Source of the DNA: Sphaerolaimus hirsutus
Taxonomy: Eukaryota > Nematoda > Chromadorea > Monhysterida > Sphaerolaimidae
Direction: 5' to 3'
DNA: 64,000 nt
NCBI GenBank assembly: GCA_964036195.1
Contig: OZ038460.1
Coordinates: forward strand, 13,457,504 to 13,521,503
Shown here: one piece after another, positions 57,001-64,000 of the stretch
Layout of the letters: each line of letters starts with the position of its first letter
Position numbering within the stretch: position 1 is the first letter of the stretch
The notes under the pieces: generated by a model
The model's database searches: none
What the model was told of the DNA's origin: nothing
The model's input: only the letters and a program-made list of their open reading frames with translations
Made by a program: the position numbers and the translations under genes

Positions 57001-57981
57001 TAGTATTAATATAGTCAAAATTGACAAAAAGGAACGGTTGAAAACTAGTGTGTGTGTGCACTAAATGCTACAGTAATTCGGCCACAGCAACAAATTACTC
57101 GAAAACATTTTTTGTCAGACAAATTTTTTTTTTTTGGTGGATTTTTGTGTATCAGAAATTTCTGTATATCACTGAATAACCATTTAGTATGTTATCTGAT
57201 ATAATTATTGTGCCATTAGCTCACTTATTATTGAAAAATAAGTGATTTTGAGAAAATATAATGAAATATAATATCAGAAAATCTCTCAAATAGAATATAA
57301 TCAAATCTCTCTGAAATACAAGAAAATATACAAAATATAAATAGATGTTTTTTTTCTCATAAACAAAATATAATTCAAAACCTCTGGAAAAACCTGGGGA
57401 CAATAAAAAATATTTTTTTTGATATTTTCTGATATTAGGTTTTTTCAATGCCAAACGCACCATGCGGCTACCTGAAGGGGGTGTAAAAGTCCCCCTTCCT
57501 TGTTCTGTTTGTCGGGTGGTGGCACATGTTCTGCCGCCCTTGGCGCCTACAAATAGACGCCGCGTAGCTAGATCGTTCCCAGTGTGTAAATGGTAGTTGG
57601 CTCCCAGCCAAATAGTCGTGGTAATGTGGCGCTTTGTCTCATTCGCCTGGTGTATACTGACTCCAGTTGCTTGTATTTACGTGTATTTGTTTTTGTTGTG
57701 CTGAGTTTTTTGGTCGAAGTGTGTTTGTTTTTGCTGCGTTCCGATTTTTTGGTATATATATTAGGTTGAGAGAGTTCGGCTACAGCGCTTTTTTCACTAA
57801 ATATATAAAATATTGCATTCGTTCTGTCCATTCACTGTGATGTATGCCTGCCTAATTAGTTTCACGCTTGCAACTTGTTGCAGCGGTGTTGCAAGAGCAC
57901 ATCTGCCCGGCGCTGTTCGCCCAGGCCGACCCGACGCCCGACACGGCCGTGTTCGACGAGCTAAGGCTCGAGGCCGTCACT
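39078..57981 (+). CDS. PPP4R1: Protein phosphatase 4 regulatory subunit 1, N-terminal 211 residues (gene continues past the window)
   Basis: Coding exons: 39078-39129, 41004-41285, 44113-44252, 45916-45976 and 57884-57981, with matching phases (1,1,0,1,0) and GT-AG sites, mostly GTGAGT donors. The start ATG follows an in-frame stop within an exon that opens at the acceptor TTTCCTGCAG (39070). The N-terminus is Ser/Gly-rich with a seven-glycine run. HEAT repeats follow: RFAVSDNAGERQMGARHALK, DPIVRAELLEQLP, QVRKTCQAAVHILLEHELLD and VLQEHICPALF, in the same order as in known PPP4R1. The protein is a scaffold that binds the PP4 catalytic subunit and directs its substrates. Exons 2 and 5 are very GC-rich, 3 and 4 are not. 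Introns are packed with transposons; intron 4 is 11.9 kb. The remaining exons lie beyond 64000 or were not recognised. Confidence 0.88.
39160..39838. mobile_element. Inverted-repeat element with GGCGGTTCGAACG words (PPP4R1 intron 1)
   Basis: Ends GCACCGCACACTCAAAATTT and AAATTTGAGTGTGCCGTGC. The interior repeats GGGCGGTTCGAACGTTTTTG and AATTCCGCC in both directions. A second left-end copy at 39537 suggests an internal duplication. It starts about 30 bp after the exon 1 donor. Confidence 0.7.
40250..40957. mobile_element. hAT-like AAATCGATTT element before PPP4R1 exon 2
   Basis: Left TAGGGATGGCAAGCGATTTT; the right side has AAATCGATTTTTTTCCAACCC and then nine extra bases. A perfect 8-bp duplication, CTCACTGC, lies at 40242-40249 and 40958-40965. 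Contains AAAATTTTGTGCGCAAGCGCGC near 40390. It ends 46 bp before exon 2. Confidence 0.82.
41826..42374. mobile_element. TAGTGATGTCTAA element inside the foldback
   Basis: TTAGTGATGTCTAATTTCGG and the mirrored TTAAGACATCACTAA at 42360-42374 are inverted ends. Long inner arms: AAAATAATTTTTTGAACATG against CATGTTCAAAAAATTATTTT. No TSD confirmed. Confidence 0.6.
42382..43588. mobile_element. CAGGGGTCTC / GATAGATAG element, split near its left end
   Basis: Its first four bases, CAGG (42382-42385), are followed by a nested insertion, and the element resumes with GGTCTCTAAG at 43117. The right end is CCTAGGAGACCCCTG (43588). Flanks ATCCGACC and AGCCGACC match at 7 of 8. The inside has GATAGATAGCTGA words and G/C runs. 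Confidence 0.75.
42386..43108. mobile_element. hAT-like TATCGATA element
   Basis: TAGGGTTGGGACGATAT on the left, ATATCGTCCCAACCGTA on the right, perfect 8-bp duplication GACCCAGG (42378-42385 and 43109-43116). Subterminal arrays of CGATATTCGATATCGATA. Contains GCGCGCTTGCGCGC near 42911. Relative: 54225-54901. Confidence 0.9.
44375..44819. mobile_element. TA-flanked CCGTATTTCCTCGAAATACC element (copy 2), PPP4R1 intron 3
   Basis: TACCGTATTTCCTCGAAATA on the left and TATTTCGAGGAAATACGGTA on the right are perfect inverted repeats. Next to them are C-runs and the repeated phrase CTCTCGGGACNACTATGAAA. The TA bordering each end would be a TA duplication as in Tc1/mariner-type elements. Confidence 0.75.
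45284..45857. mobile_element. hAT-like AAATCTATTT element before PPP4R1 exon 4
   Basis: Left TAGGGTTGGAAAAAAATC; the right side is a degenerate T/A-rich mirror. Perfect 8-bp duplication, GTGCCAAC (45276-45283 and 45858-45865). Contains GCGCGCTTGCGTGC near 45720. It ends 58 bp before exon 4. Confidence 0.8.
46310..46810. mobile_element. CAGGGG / GATAGATAG element (PPP4R1 intron 4)
   Basis: Begins CAGGGGTTTAGTTAATTTGG and contains GCTCCTCCGGAGCGGATAGAT and GGATAGATAGCTGGCGGATT. The right end is unclear. Confidence 0.55.
46811..47597. other. Intron DNA, nothing recognised
   Basis: AT-rich. Phrases like TGCATTTTTGGAAATGAAACT recur three times between 47205 and 47370, suggesting old tandem decay. 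Confidence 0.4.
47598..48694. mobile_element. AAATCG-type element, interrupted
   Basis: TGGGTTGTCAAGCGATG and AACCGATAAAAAAAAATCGC before the nested insert, then CGATTTTTAAAAG and a body similar to 40300-40800 (for example TTTTAAGCATGTAAGGTAG). The right end is cut by the element starting at 48695. Confidence 0.55.
47649..48231. mobile_element. hAT-like GGGATC element
   Basis: TAGGGTTCAAACGGGATTG and CGGGATCCCGTTTGAACCCTA termini, perfect 8-bp duplication ACCCCCGG (47641-47648 and 48232-48239). Arrays of CGGGATCGGGATTGG. The termini are shared with the GGGACC family but the filler word differs by one base. Confidence 0.9.
48695..49060. mobile_element. CAGGGGTCTC / GATAGATAG element fragment
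   Basis: CAGGGGTCTCCAAGATTTTG and GCTCCTCCGGAGAGATAGGTA are close to 43113-43200. No right terminus found, so it is probably truncated. Confidence 0.6.
49706..50233. mobile_element. hAT-like GGGACC element (copy 2)
   Basis: TAGGGTTCAAACGGGACC termini and a perfect 8-bp duplication ACCCACAC (49698-49705 and 50234-50241). Same subterminal phrases as the copy inside gag A, such as GCCGAACCATGTACCGGGAC. Confidence 0.9.
50524..51072. mobile_element. hAT-like GGAAACGG element
   Basis: TAGGGTGTCAAC and GTTGACACCCTA termini. Flanks ATTATCCC and CTTATCCC match at 7 of 8. The interior is nearly pure GGAAAACGGAAACGG words, so the long frames on both strands are meaningless. Confidence 0.82.
51147..51970. 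mobile_element. hAT-like AAAACTC/ACACAG element
   Basis: CAACGATGGGTAAG and TTTTTTCCATCGTTG termini (CAACG fits YARNG), perfect 8-bp duplication GTCGTGGA (51139-51146 and 51971-51978). Both ends have AACTCAAAAACACAGAAA-type words in inverted arrangement. Confidence 0.85.
52245..52318. repeat. Fragment of a GGGATC element
   Basis: CCGATCCCGAAATCTCAAAA repeated, ending GTCAGTCCCGTGTGAATCCTA: a right end of the 47649 family with no left end. Confidence 0.6.
52329..52428. mobile_element. 100-bp hAT-like AAACGTTTT element
   Basis: Right end GGCCAACCCTA, left end AATGGTTGAAAAAAAACG. Perfect 8-bp duplication GTGGGTAC (52321-52328 and 52429-52436). Interior AAACGTTTTTTTCAA words. Confidence 0.75.
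52434..52693. mobile_element. TA-flanked CCGTATTTACTCGAATAA element (copy 3)
   Basis: TACCGTATTTACTCGAATAA and ATATTCGACTAAATACTGTA ends; GAATAATTCCCC words inside. Confidence 0.65.
52871..53290. repeat. CCTGCCGTTCTATTGGAGG repeat block
   Basis: The phrase GCCGTTCTATTGGAGG and shortened forms occur at least seven times, opened by CTACTGTATTTCTTCTAATAG on the left. Likely another word-filled element, but no TSD was found. Confidence 0.6.
53922..54100. repeat. TACCG-type element (copy 4)
   Basis: AACCGTATATCCTCGAATAA, then GTTATTATTTCGCCAGGGG and GGGTATTCGAGGGAGAGTTAA. The right end is not clear. Confidence 0.5.
54225..54901. mobile_element. TATCGATA element (copy 2)
   Basis: Blocks of CGATATCGATATTCGATA at 54236-54310 and 54730-54895. 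The inner flank GCTTTTGGTATAGCA is shared with 42386-43108. The right end ATATCGTTTGAACCCTA at 54901 combines the TAGGGTTC terminus with the TATCGATA filler. Left end not found. Confidence 0.65.
54969..55523. mobile_element. CAGGGGTGGGCATC foldback element
   Basis: CAGGGGTGGGCATCTTCAGT and its mirror are 20-bp terminal repeats continuing into arms of about 190 bp each (CTATGGAGTCTACTC, GTTGCAAACTTCAG blocks). The centre resembles the arm sequence of the 41.5-kb foldback. No TSD seen. Confidence 0.75.
55524..57883. other. PPP4R1 intron 4, 3' part; one element fragment
   Basis: Contains a fragment of the CAGGGG/GATAGATAG family at about 56100-56425 (GGGAAAGATAGATAGCTGG, then GAGACTCCTTA). No gene seen; a short GC-rich patch at 56580-56720 has no coding signal. 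Confidence 0.45.
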
Positions 57982-60900
57982 GTGAGTCCATTATTTTCTG
58001 TCGGTAGCGGGATGGGAAGCACGCCGAGCGGATGTAGGTTGTGTCGTCGCCGCGGCACTGTTTTGACTCGATTGGCTGTTTTGTGACGTCATGGGAATAG
58101 CGGGTAAACGCGGGTGTGGAATAGGCGAAACGTTGTGGAAGCAAAGTTGTGTAAAGTCGCAAAGTCACTTGTCTCGAACTGGTATAATTCAGTTTTACAT
58201 GTAAATACGCATCCATTATTTGTATTAAAATTACGTGATACGATTGCATTTAATCTATCTCTTTTCGAAATATTCTCGACACATTTGTTTCGTTTACGTC
58301 GCGGCTTAACGATAATTTTCACTAAAGTGTCCCCGTAATAATTCCACGTAATTTACACAAACAAGTGTAATCGGGATACCATGGAAAAATTTCCAACTTT
58401 TTTCACTTTACTACCTTTCATTCCATGAACCATGCGCCAATGTTACACATTATATTTATGCTGCCCCCGCCGCATCGCTTTTACCGCGGCAACTGCAGCA
58501 GCGCCGCTGTGGCGCGTTTATCTGTCGCGCCGCCGTTGTGTGTGCGTATAGTATACCTTTTAGCGCGGCGGTTCGCCGGGCAGATAGGGCCTAATTTTTT
58601 TCAGTCGCCGCGTCACTTAACTCTGGCGGCAGTCGGTTCGGCCCAAACACTGTAGCGGCCCGGCCGCGCTGCAAACTTTTGCCTTTTCCCGGCCGCGCTG
58701 CTCCGTGTTCCCGGCTGGGGACCATACCGCGCGCGCGTATTTCGTAGCGCGTCGGCACTATGGCTGTGTAGGGTTTTTTCTTCCTCGCGTGCAGTGCGGC
58801 AGTTTCGTCGCTGAACCGTCTTCCGCTAATACAGTGCCGCCGACTGGCGTGTGTACCGGGGCGCCCTGTATGGCGGTGGGGCGCCGCTGCAGCGGCGGGG
58901 TGTTGTCGCTGCGAGTGCGGCCGCTTGTCTACATTTTATTTATTTATTTTTTTGTTTTTATTCATTGTTACTATTGCTTCACCCAACGTTACGTTGAATT
59001 CTCGATCGTGATCTTGTTCACTCGCATGATTAGACTTCACTATTTCTTTGCGCATGCTCTCCATCTTGCGTTTTTTTGCAACATTTTCTGGCAACTGCGC
59101 GCCGGGTGCACTTTACCAGTGCTAACGCACTGCCGAGTTGCCTCGTTTTGGCTCGGGCGGCGGGCGCACTCTGGCCCCGCTGCCGGTTTCAGGCAAGCCG
59201 CTTCTGTATGCAGCCGCGGCTGCGGCCGCGTCTACATTGGGGCTACCGTTCGGCCGCTCGCTGCCAGTGGCCAACTTAGAGCGTATATCCGTTTTGTGCG
59301 TTTCGCCGCCGCGCCGCCCCCATTTCCAAATACGCACTGCACCGATCCATTTGGTTGTGCAGTTGTGCTTGCTGATGCTATTTTTGTCCTTTTTGCGTGA
59401 GCTCGTCGTCGATTCTTTTAAGCTTTTCGTTAAGTATCTAGTATTAAAAACGATCGAAATGATTGAATTCTCTGGATGTCATCATTTGCTTTTCCCTCTA
59501 ATTATGCCCGTTCAAAGATCAAGAAATTTTTTTCGTATACATAAATAAATGCTTAAAAGATACGTGTACATACTCGCACTGTATTTTATCACTTACATCT
59601 ATTAAGCTCGGCGCGCCGGCCGCGGCCGCGCGCACCGCGGTTACCAGCTGAGCGATATTTCATTTTCCACCGTAGTTTCGATCTGTCTGTTCCATAACGA
59701 GGCGGGCGCGAGCATGCGCCAGTTTAACATGCACGGGCTTGCGCAGTTAAAGCATGGTCGCGTGGCAGGCAGCCAAGTTTTGCAGCTGCAGCGGCGCTAC
59801 AACTGATAGACCCCCCGGCGGGCGGGCGGCACACGCGCTGCGAGCGTAGCCCGCCCCCCCCCCCCCCGCTGCCATGTACGTTAGCATCGGATGGCCGTGT
59901 TTCGTTTTCTACTGCCGCTGCATAGTGCGGTCGCGGCGGCGCTGCTGAAGTCACCGCTTGCGCCCGGCGCCTCACTGCAGTCGGATGCTTTCTGTCGCAC
60001 TGTTCTCCTAGACGGCCGCCTGATTTGTGGCGACTCGTTATCTCGTGCCGCGCTAGGATGGACGGAAGGCTTTGGCAGTTCTCTGCTTGTGGTAAAGCGA
60101 GTTGATTTTGCAATTCTGTCAACTGCCGCGTTTTATGGTCCGGCCGTTTTATGTGCCCTAGCGCGCGCGTCGTGAGTTGCGTTTGTTCGCGGTGCGGCGC
60201 TCGTGCGCTTGGCACGTGGTTTTCCATGTTTCGATCACTGTCCGGCCGCCGTTACTCCCGACTATCCTGGCGATTACTAGCTTTTTTGCCGCTGTTTTAT
60301 TTATAGTCCAGTGGAAAGATTCTCAACCATTGCGCACAGCTCTGTACAAATATTAACAGTTTTGTGCTGCCTTGGTTCCTATAAATTTTCCCGCTGGTTT
60401 TTTTATCGTACACAGCGTCCGCAGCCTTGAATAAATGCGGGTTTCCCACAGTGAAATTGAGAGTTATTGTTTGGGGAGGACCGGGGGTAGAGTTGTATTT
60501 TTATGTTGTGACGGTTTTTAAGTTGGGTTTGTTTTTTAAAAGCACCTTTTTCAAGATCTACGCGTAGGTAGGGTTTGTAAGAGGAACATTTATTTTTGAC
60601 ATTTTTATACTTTATCGTGGAATACTTGGTTGAACTGCAAATACTTTTGAGCTGGTTTGCATCCAATTTGAATGAAAGTGTTCAATTTTTCCGCAACCAA
60701 ATTGCATTTGATTTATAGTTCTGCATTCACTGCTTAGAAGCTTAGAAAAGCTTAAAAAAACGTTAAATCATGTTTCTCTAAAACTTTTCAAAATATTTTT
60801 TTTCCTTCAAAGTGTTGAAAAACACGCTTACCAACCCTAATTACTACACCATTTTAATATACTTTTTCCACCCAACACATTTTTTTCAAAACTGCGCACC

Positions 60901-62070
60901 CATACCATGTGCGTTCGATTCTTAACGAGCGTCGGGGCCCCGGCAGCTTTGCGTTTCGCCCATGCGGCCGCGCTGCCGCGTCTCCCAGCGCGGTCGGCCG
61001 CTGTCGCCGTGCCGCACACTGTCGCACAAACTCGACTAGCACTTTTTCGGTGCCCTTCCCCACTGCCGCTGCAGCTGCCGCTGCTAGTGCAGTCGGGTGG
61101 CTGCAGCCCCCCCCCCCCCCCCCCAGCGGCCGCAGTGTGTTTATGTACACGCTTTTGTATGCGTGTACTGTCTTGATAACATTAACCGGTGATGTATATT
61201 TTTTCAAAGTCATGTGTTGTGTTTAAGGGTGATTTATATTTAGTGGTGAACGTGTACCAAAAAACTTTGCGAAAAGACTGGATGTTCACTGTTGTTAAAA
61301 GTAAGTATGTAATTTATGTTCAAGGTATGGCTCCGTGCCAGCTCCTATTTATGTGCCCCAGCAGCGCCGTCGAGCATACCATACCGTACCGTACGGAGAA
61401 CAGTGCTGGGCCCTGTCCCAATTGGTGGCGCTCAGTGCCTACTGCCCACTGCAGTCGGCTGTGTGCGCGCACCCCGGCGCAACACAATTTGTATAATTTC
61501 GGACGTACGGCCCAGCTGGAGCGACGGTGCAACTGTCGCGCTACGATCCATTACCGGAGGCTCGGCTGCGGCGGCCAGAGTGTCGTTTTTCTCTTGCCGG
61601 GCCGCATTGCCGCATGACCGAGTTTACTGCCGCCGCGCTTGGCTAGACAGCCGCCATATGTTTTCACTCACTTTGGCTCAACTTTGTCCGATTTTGGGCT
61701 ATTTCGAATGTTCCATCGTTCCACATTTCACCCCCATTTTTTCTCTCGACGTTTCGGTGTATTTACAACGATATGCCTCTATTTATTCACGGACGTATTT
61801 TGCTCGTGAATACATGAGAATACGTGTCGGTGGAAATCGAAATTGAAAAAGCCGCCGTCGCGTCCGGGATTATCTGCAGTTTCGAGCACCTTGCGCGCAC
61901 AGTTTCGTTTGCGACAGCCGAGCACCTGTCGAAATTTACGAGACTAGACTGGGCGGGCGGCGGCGGCGCCCCCAGGCAATTGGGCGGTTGTGCGGCCGCG
62001 CCGCTGACGGTGCGGCGGCACGCATGCGCTAGGTGGATACGCGAGTGCACATGCGCCGTTGTTATGTCGC
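57982..62070. other. PPP4R1 intron 5, start: alternating GC-rich blocks, no exon recognised
   Basis: Blocks near 58460-58920, 59100-59340, 59600-60180, 60910-61140, 61350-61660 and 61850-62050 are CpG-rich with recurring GCCGCCGCG, CTGCCGCTGCAG and CGGCCGC words, separated by AT-rich DNA. Frames up to 231 codons occur on both strands but are low-complexity (Ala/Arg/Pro). They may be GC-rich transposons or a regulatory region. No PPP4R1 exon was identified. Confidence 0.4.
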
Positions 62071-62258
62071 CCTGGGGGCAGTCCCAGACCTTGTAAAATG
62101 CCTGTCAAATGTCATGCAAAGTGTCAAAAGTCAAAAGTGTAAAATGCCTTGAAAAATGGCAAACGTACGTTTGCCATTTTGCAGAGCATTTTACATGACT
62201 TTTGACACGTTGCATGACATTTTACAGGACATTTTACACGGTCTGGGATTAGCACCTG
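62071..62258. mobile_element. GGGGCAGTCCC-family MITE (copy 4)
   Basis: GGGGGCAGTCCCAGACCTTG on the left, CACGGTCTGGGATTAGCACC on the right. AAATGTCATGCAAAGTGTCA and its mirror make a near-complete hairpin centred on AAACGTACGTTT. Confidence 0.75.
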
Positions 62259-62880
62259 GTAGTGCTGCACGCCGGCGACGGCGACTTTGGTGGGGCGCCG
62301 CGTGCCTCGTCAATTTTATCCATGCGCTCTTGTTCGTTGCTACCTGCCCGTGCCGCTGCGGCGCATGCATTGCCAATGGGGCCAGTTTCCGCTGGCGTGC
62401 CACTTGGGTTTACTGCGGATTTGGCTTTGTTTTTTTTTGAAATGTGCAATCTGGTCAGGTGCTCATGCGTCCGAGTGCACTCTCGCCTTAGGACTGTTAG
62501 GTGGACTAGGTTTTGGTGGAATTAAGAGGTTTTTCAAGTGTCAACAATAATAGCATCAGAAGATAGTCCCAAACTTAAATTTCTATAAGTTATGTCATGT
62601 TTAGTTTTAAAAAATGTGAAGTTGTCAAAAATCTTCAAAATGAAATCTTATAGAAGTCTGTAAAAAATTATATTTTCATTTAGTTTTAATGTTTTTTCCT
62701 TCAAAAAAGTCCATTTTAATAAGCTGTTAAATTTATGTATCAAATTTTTAACATTTTGCTGTGCTGATGCACAACTTCTGGATAACCACATGTTAAAATG
62801 AAAATTATCAAGTACAAACAGTTTTGTATTTGGTCTTTTGTTATCTGATATTTTCATTGCAAATCAGAGATAATGTGTGC
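62259..62880. other. Intron DNA, no gene seen
   Basis: GC-rich to about 62400, then AT-rich. Short frames only. Confidence 0.4.
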
Positions 62881-63122
62881 CAGGGGTCTTTTTATTTGGA
62901 CCCCTGTGGGAGTTTATTTAGATAGGTAGTAAATCACTCTAGGGGAGAGATAGATGAAATTTTTTTGTGAGTTTTGGGATGTTATATTGAGGCCTTTTAG
63001 GTATATAGCAGGGAGAAGTAGGATTAGTAGTCACAAATTTTGCACCAGCATAGATTGATAGCTGGTGCGTTGGGTTAACCCCCAACACCAACCCCCTCCC
63101 CCCCCCCCCTACCAGACCCCTT
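62881..63122. mobile_element. CAGGGGTCTT / GATAGATAG short element
   Basis: CAGGGGTCTTTTTATTTGG on the left, CCCCTACCAGACCCCTT on the right. Flanks ATGTGTGC and ATGTGAGC match at 7 of 8. About 240 bp, a deleted form of the family. Confidence 0.7.
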
Positions 63123-64000
63123 ATGTGAGCTGTAAGCAGCGCATGCAGCATGGTGGTCCACTGAGGAAGATCTAAATAAGTGAATGAAATAGTAAATGAG
63201 CCCACAAGTATCCAGGACGAGAGTGCACCGGGCCAGCGTTTTCTATACCACACTATATAAACCCCACTAGCGGCTCGCCCGGTTGGGGGCACACTGTCGT
63301 ACTGTGAAAAATGTGTAGATAAAATATAGTTGACCCGGTCCGTGCAGCGACTGCTGGCACCAACCCCGCTCTATGTCAAGTGACAAATTTTTTAAGTATT
63401 CTGAAGGGTATCAAATTCCCTGTGGATACTTTTCCGGGCGTTTGAAACCTGCCACTTGGCTGGGCGTGGTATTGGCCCTAGCTGTTGATTTTGCACTTCG
63501 GCCGGACCTAATCAGCTTTTGGAGCCTTAAATAAATACCACCACTGGCCCACCACTAGCATGTGTGGGTTTTTTGTTTAAACTTTCTTCCCATGTAGGTT
63601 GGCGGCTTATCGATTTTGTTGTCGTTTTTTTCGCGCAGTGCTGCAATGTTGTTACACTTGCCACTTATTCGGGCTGGCTGGATGTCATTTAAATGTATAT
63701 GTAAGTATCCATTTGCATGTATTTTGATCCTCTATGCATTCATATATTATCAGCTCGCAGCCATCATGTGAAAAAACCCGTCATCTACGACTTGTAAGCA
63801 ACGAATTTTTTTTTTGATAGTGGTTTTTCAAGTCTATTTCATATTGTGTTCATTTTGTTGCTTCTCTGTTTAGCTGTTTAATTTAAAATAAAATAAAATG
63901 AGATTTTATCAAATACCCAAAGTGGGTCTAGAGCAAGGAAAAATATATTTATATCAAGATACACATAATTAGCAATGACAAACAAAATTTAAAAATTCAG
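63123..64000. other. Intron DNA with an isolated TATA-like promoter motif
   Basis: CACACTATATAAACCCCAC near 63250 resembles a TATA-type core promoter and could be part of an old solo LTR; no matching LTR partner was found. No PPP4R1 exon recognised up to the end. Confidence 0.3.

Noticed and set aside
59600-59665. tRNA-like A-box (GCTCAGCTGGTAACCGCGG on the - strand)
   Set aside because: No T-arm or B-box at the right distance and no cloverleaf; at most a fragment.
58705-61846. Frames up to 231 codons in GC-rich DNA
   Set aside because: Ala/Arg/Pro-biased, present on both strands, no conserved motifs and no matching PPP4R1 sequence.
1-64000. CRISPR array, prokaryotic operon or defence system
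   Set aside because: Direct repeats present are transposon arrays without unique spacers of even length; genes have spliceosomal introns.

Overview
The window is nuclear DNA from an animal, most likely an arthropod and probably an insect. Evidence is spliced genes with GT-AG introns, animal-specific protein families, AT-rich introns containing GC-rich exons, many scattered GTAGGTA-type words, and a heavy load of transposable elements. The species cannot be named from the sequence. No CRISPR array, operon or other prokaryotic feature is present.

Three host genes can be read. (1) A + strand gene (coding 24683-32010, ten exons, 640 residues in my model) encodes a type II membrane protein with a very short collagen stretch and a C-terminal olfactomedin domain, i.e. 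a colmedin/gliomedin-type protein. (2) mRpS18C, a small mitochondrial ribosomal protein gene on the - strand (32934-33930, two exons, 141 residues), is convergent with gene 1, and their 3' ends meet around 32.8 kb. (3) The 5' part of PPP4R1, HEAT-repeat regulatory subunit of protein phosphatase 4, is on the + strand (first coding exon 39078; five exons to 57981) and runs out of the window.

Most of the rest is mobile DNA. From 3.1 to 14.2 kb there is a three-level nest with clean target-site duplications (TSDs): a hAT-like element (8-bp TSD) holds a 9.9-kb LTR composite (4-bp TSD), which holds another hAT-like element (8-bp TSD). The LTR composite carries two diverged gag-protease genes facing each other, two internal LTRs joined tail to tail, and no pol gene. 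A nested pair of GGCACC-filled elements (20.8-24.5 kb) ends 190 bp before the start codon of gene 1. The PPP4R1 introns hold at least a dozen more elements, often nested.

The dominant theme is a large set of non-autonomous elements whose ends fit the hAT rule (YARNG termini, 8-bp TSDs) and whose subterminal DNA is an expanded short, largely self-complementary word (GGCGCC, GGCACC, GGGACC, GGGATC, TATCGATA, AAATCGATTT, GGAAACGG, AAAACTC). Five families with different ends also share a 14-bp near-palindrome, GCGCGCAAGCGCGC, beside an A/T tract. A 238-bp inverted repeat that looks perfect, with a 34-bp spacer, lies upstream of mRpS18C.

All splice sites and element ends were read by eye and checked for reading-frame or TSD consistency; no database search was possible.
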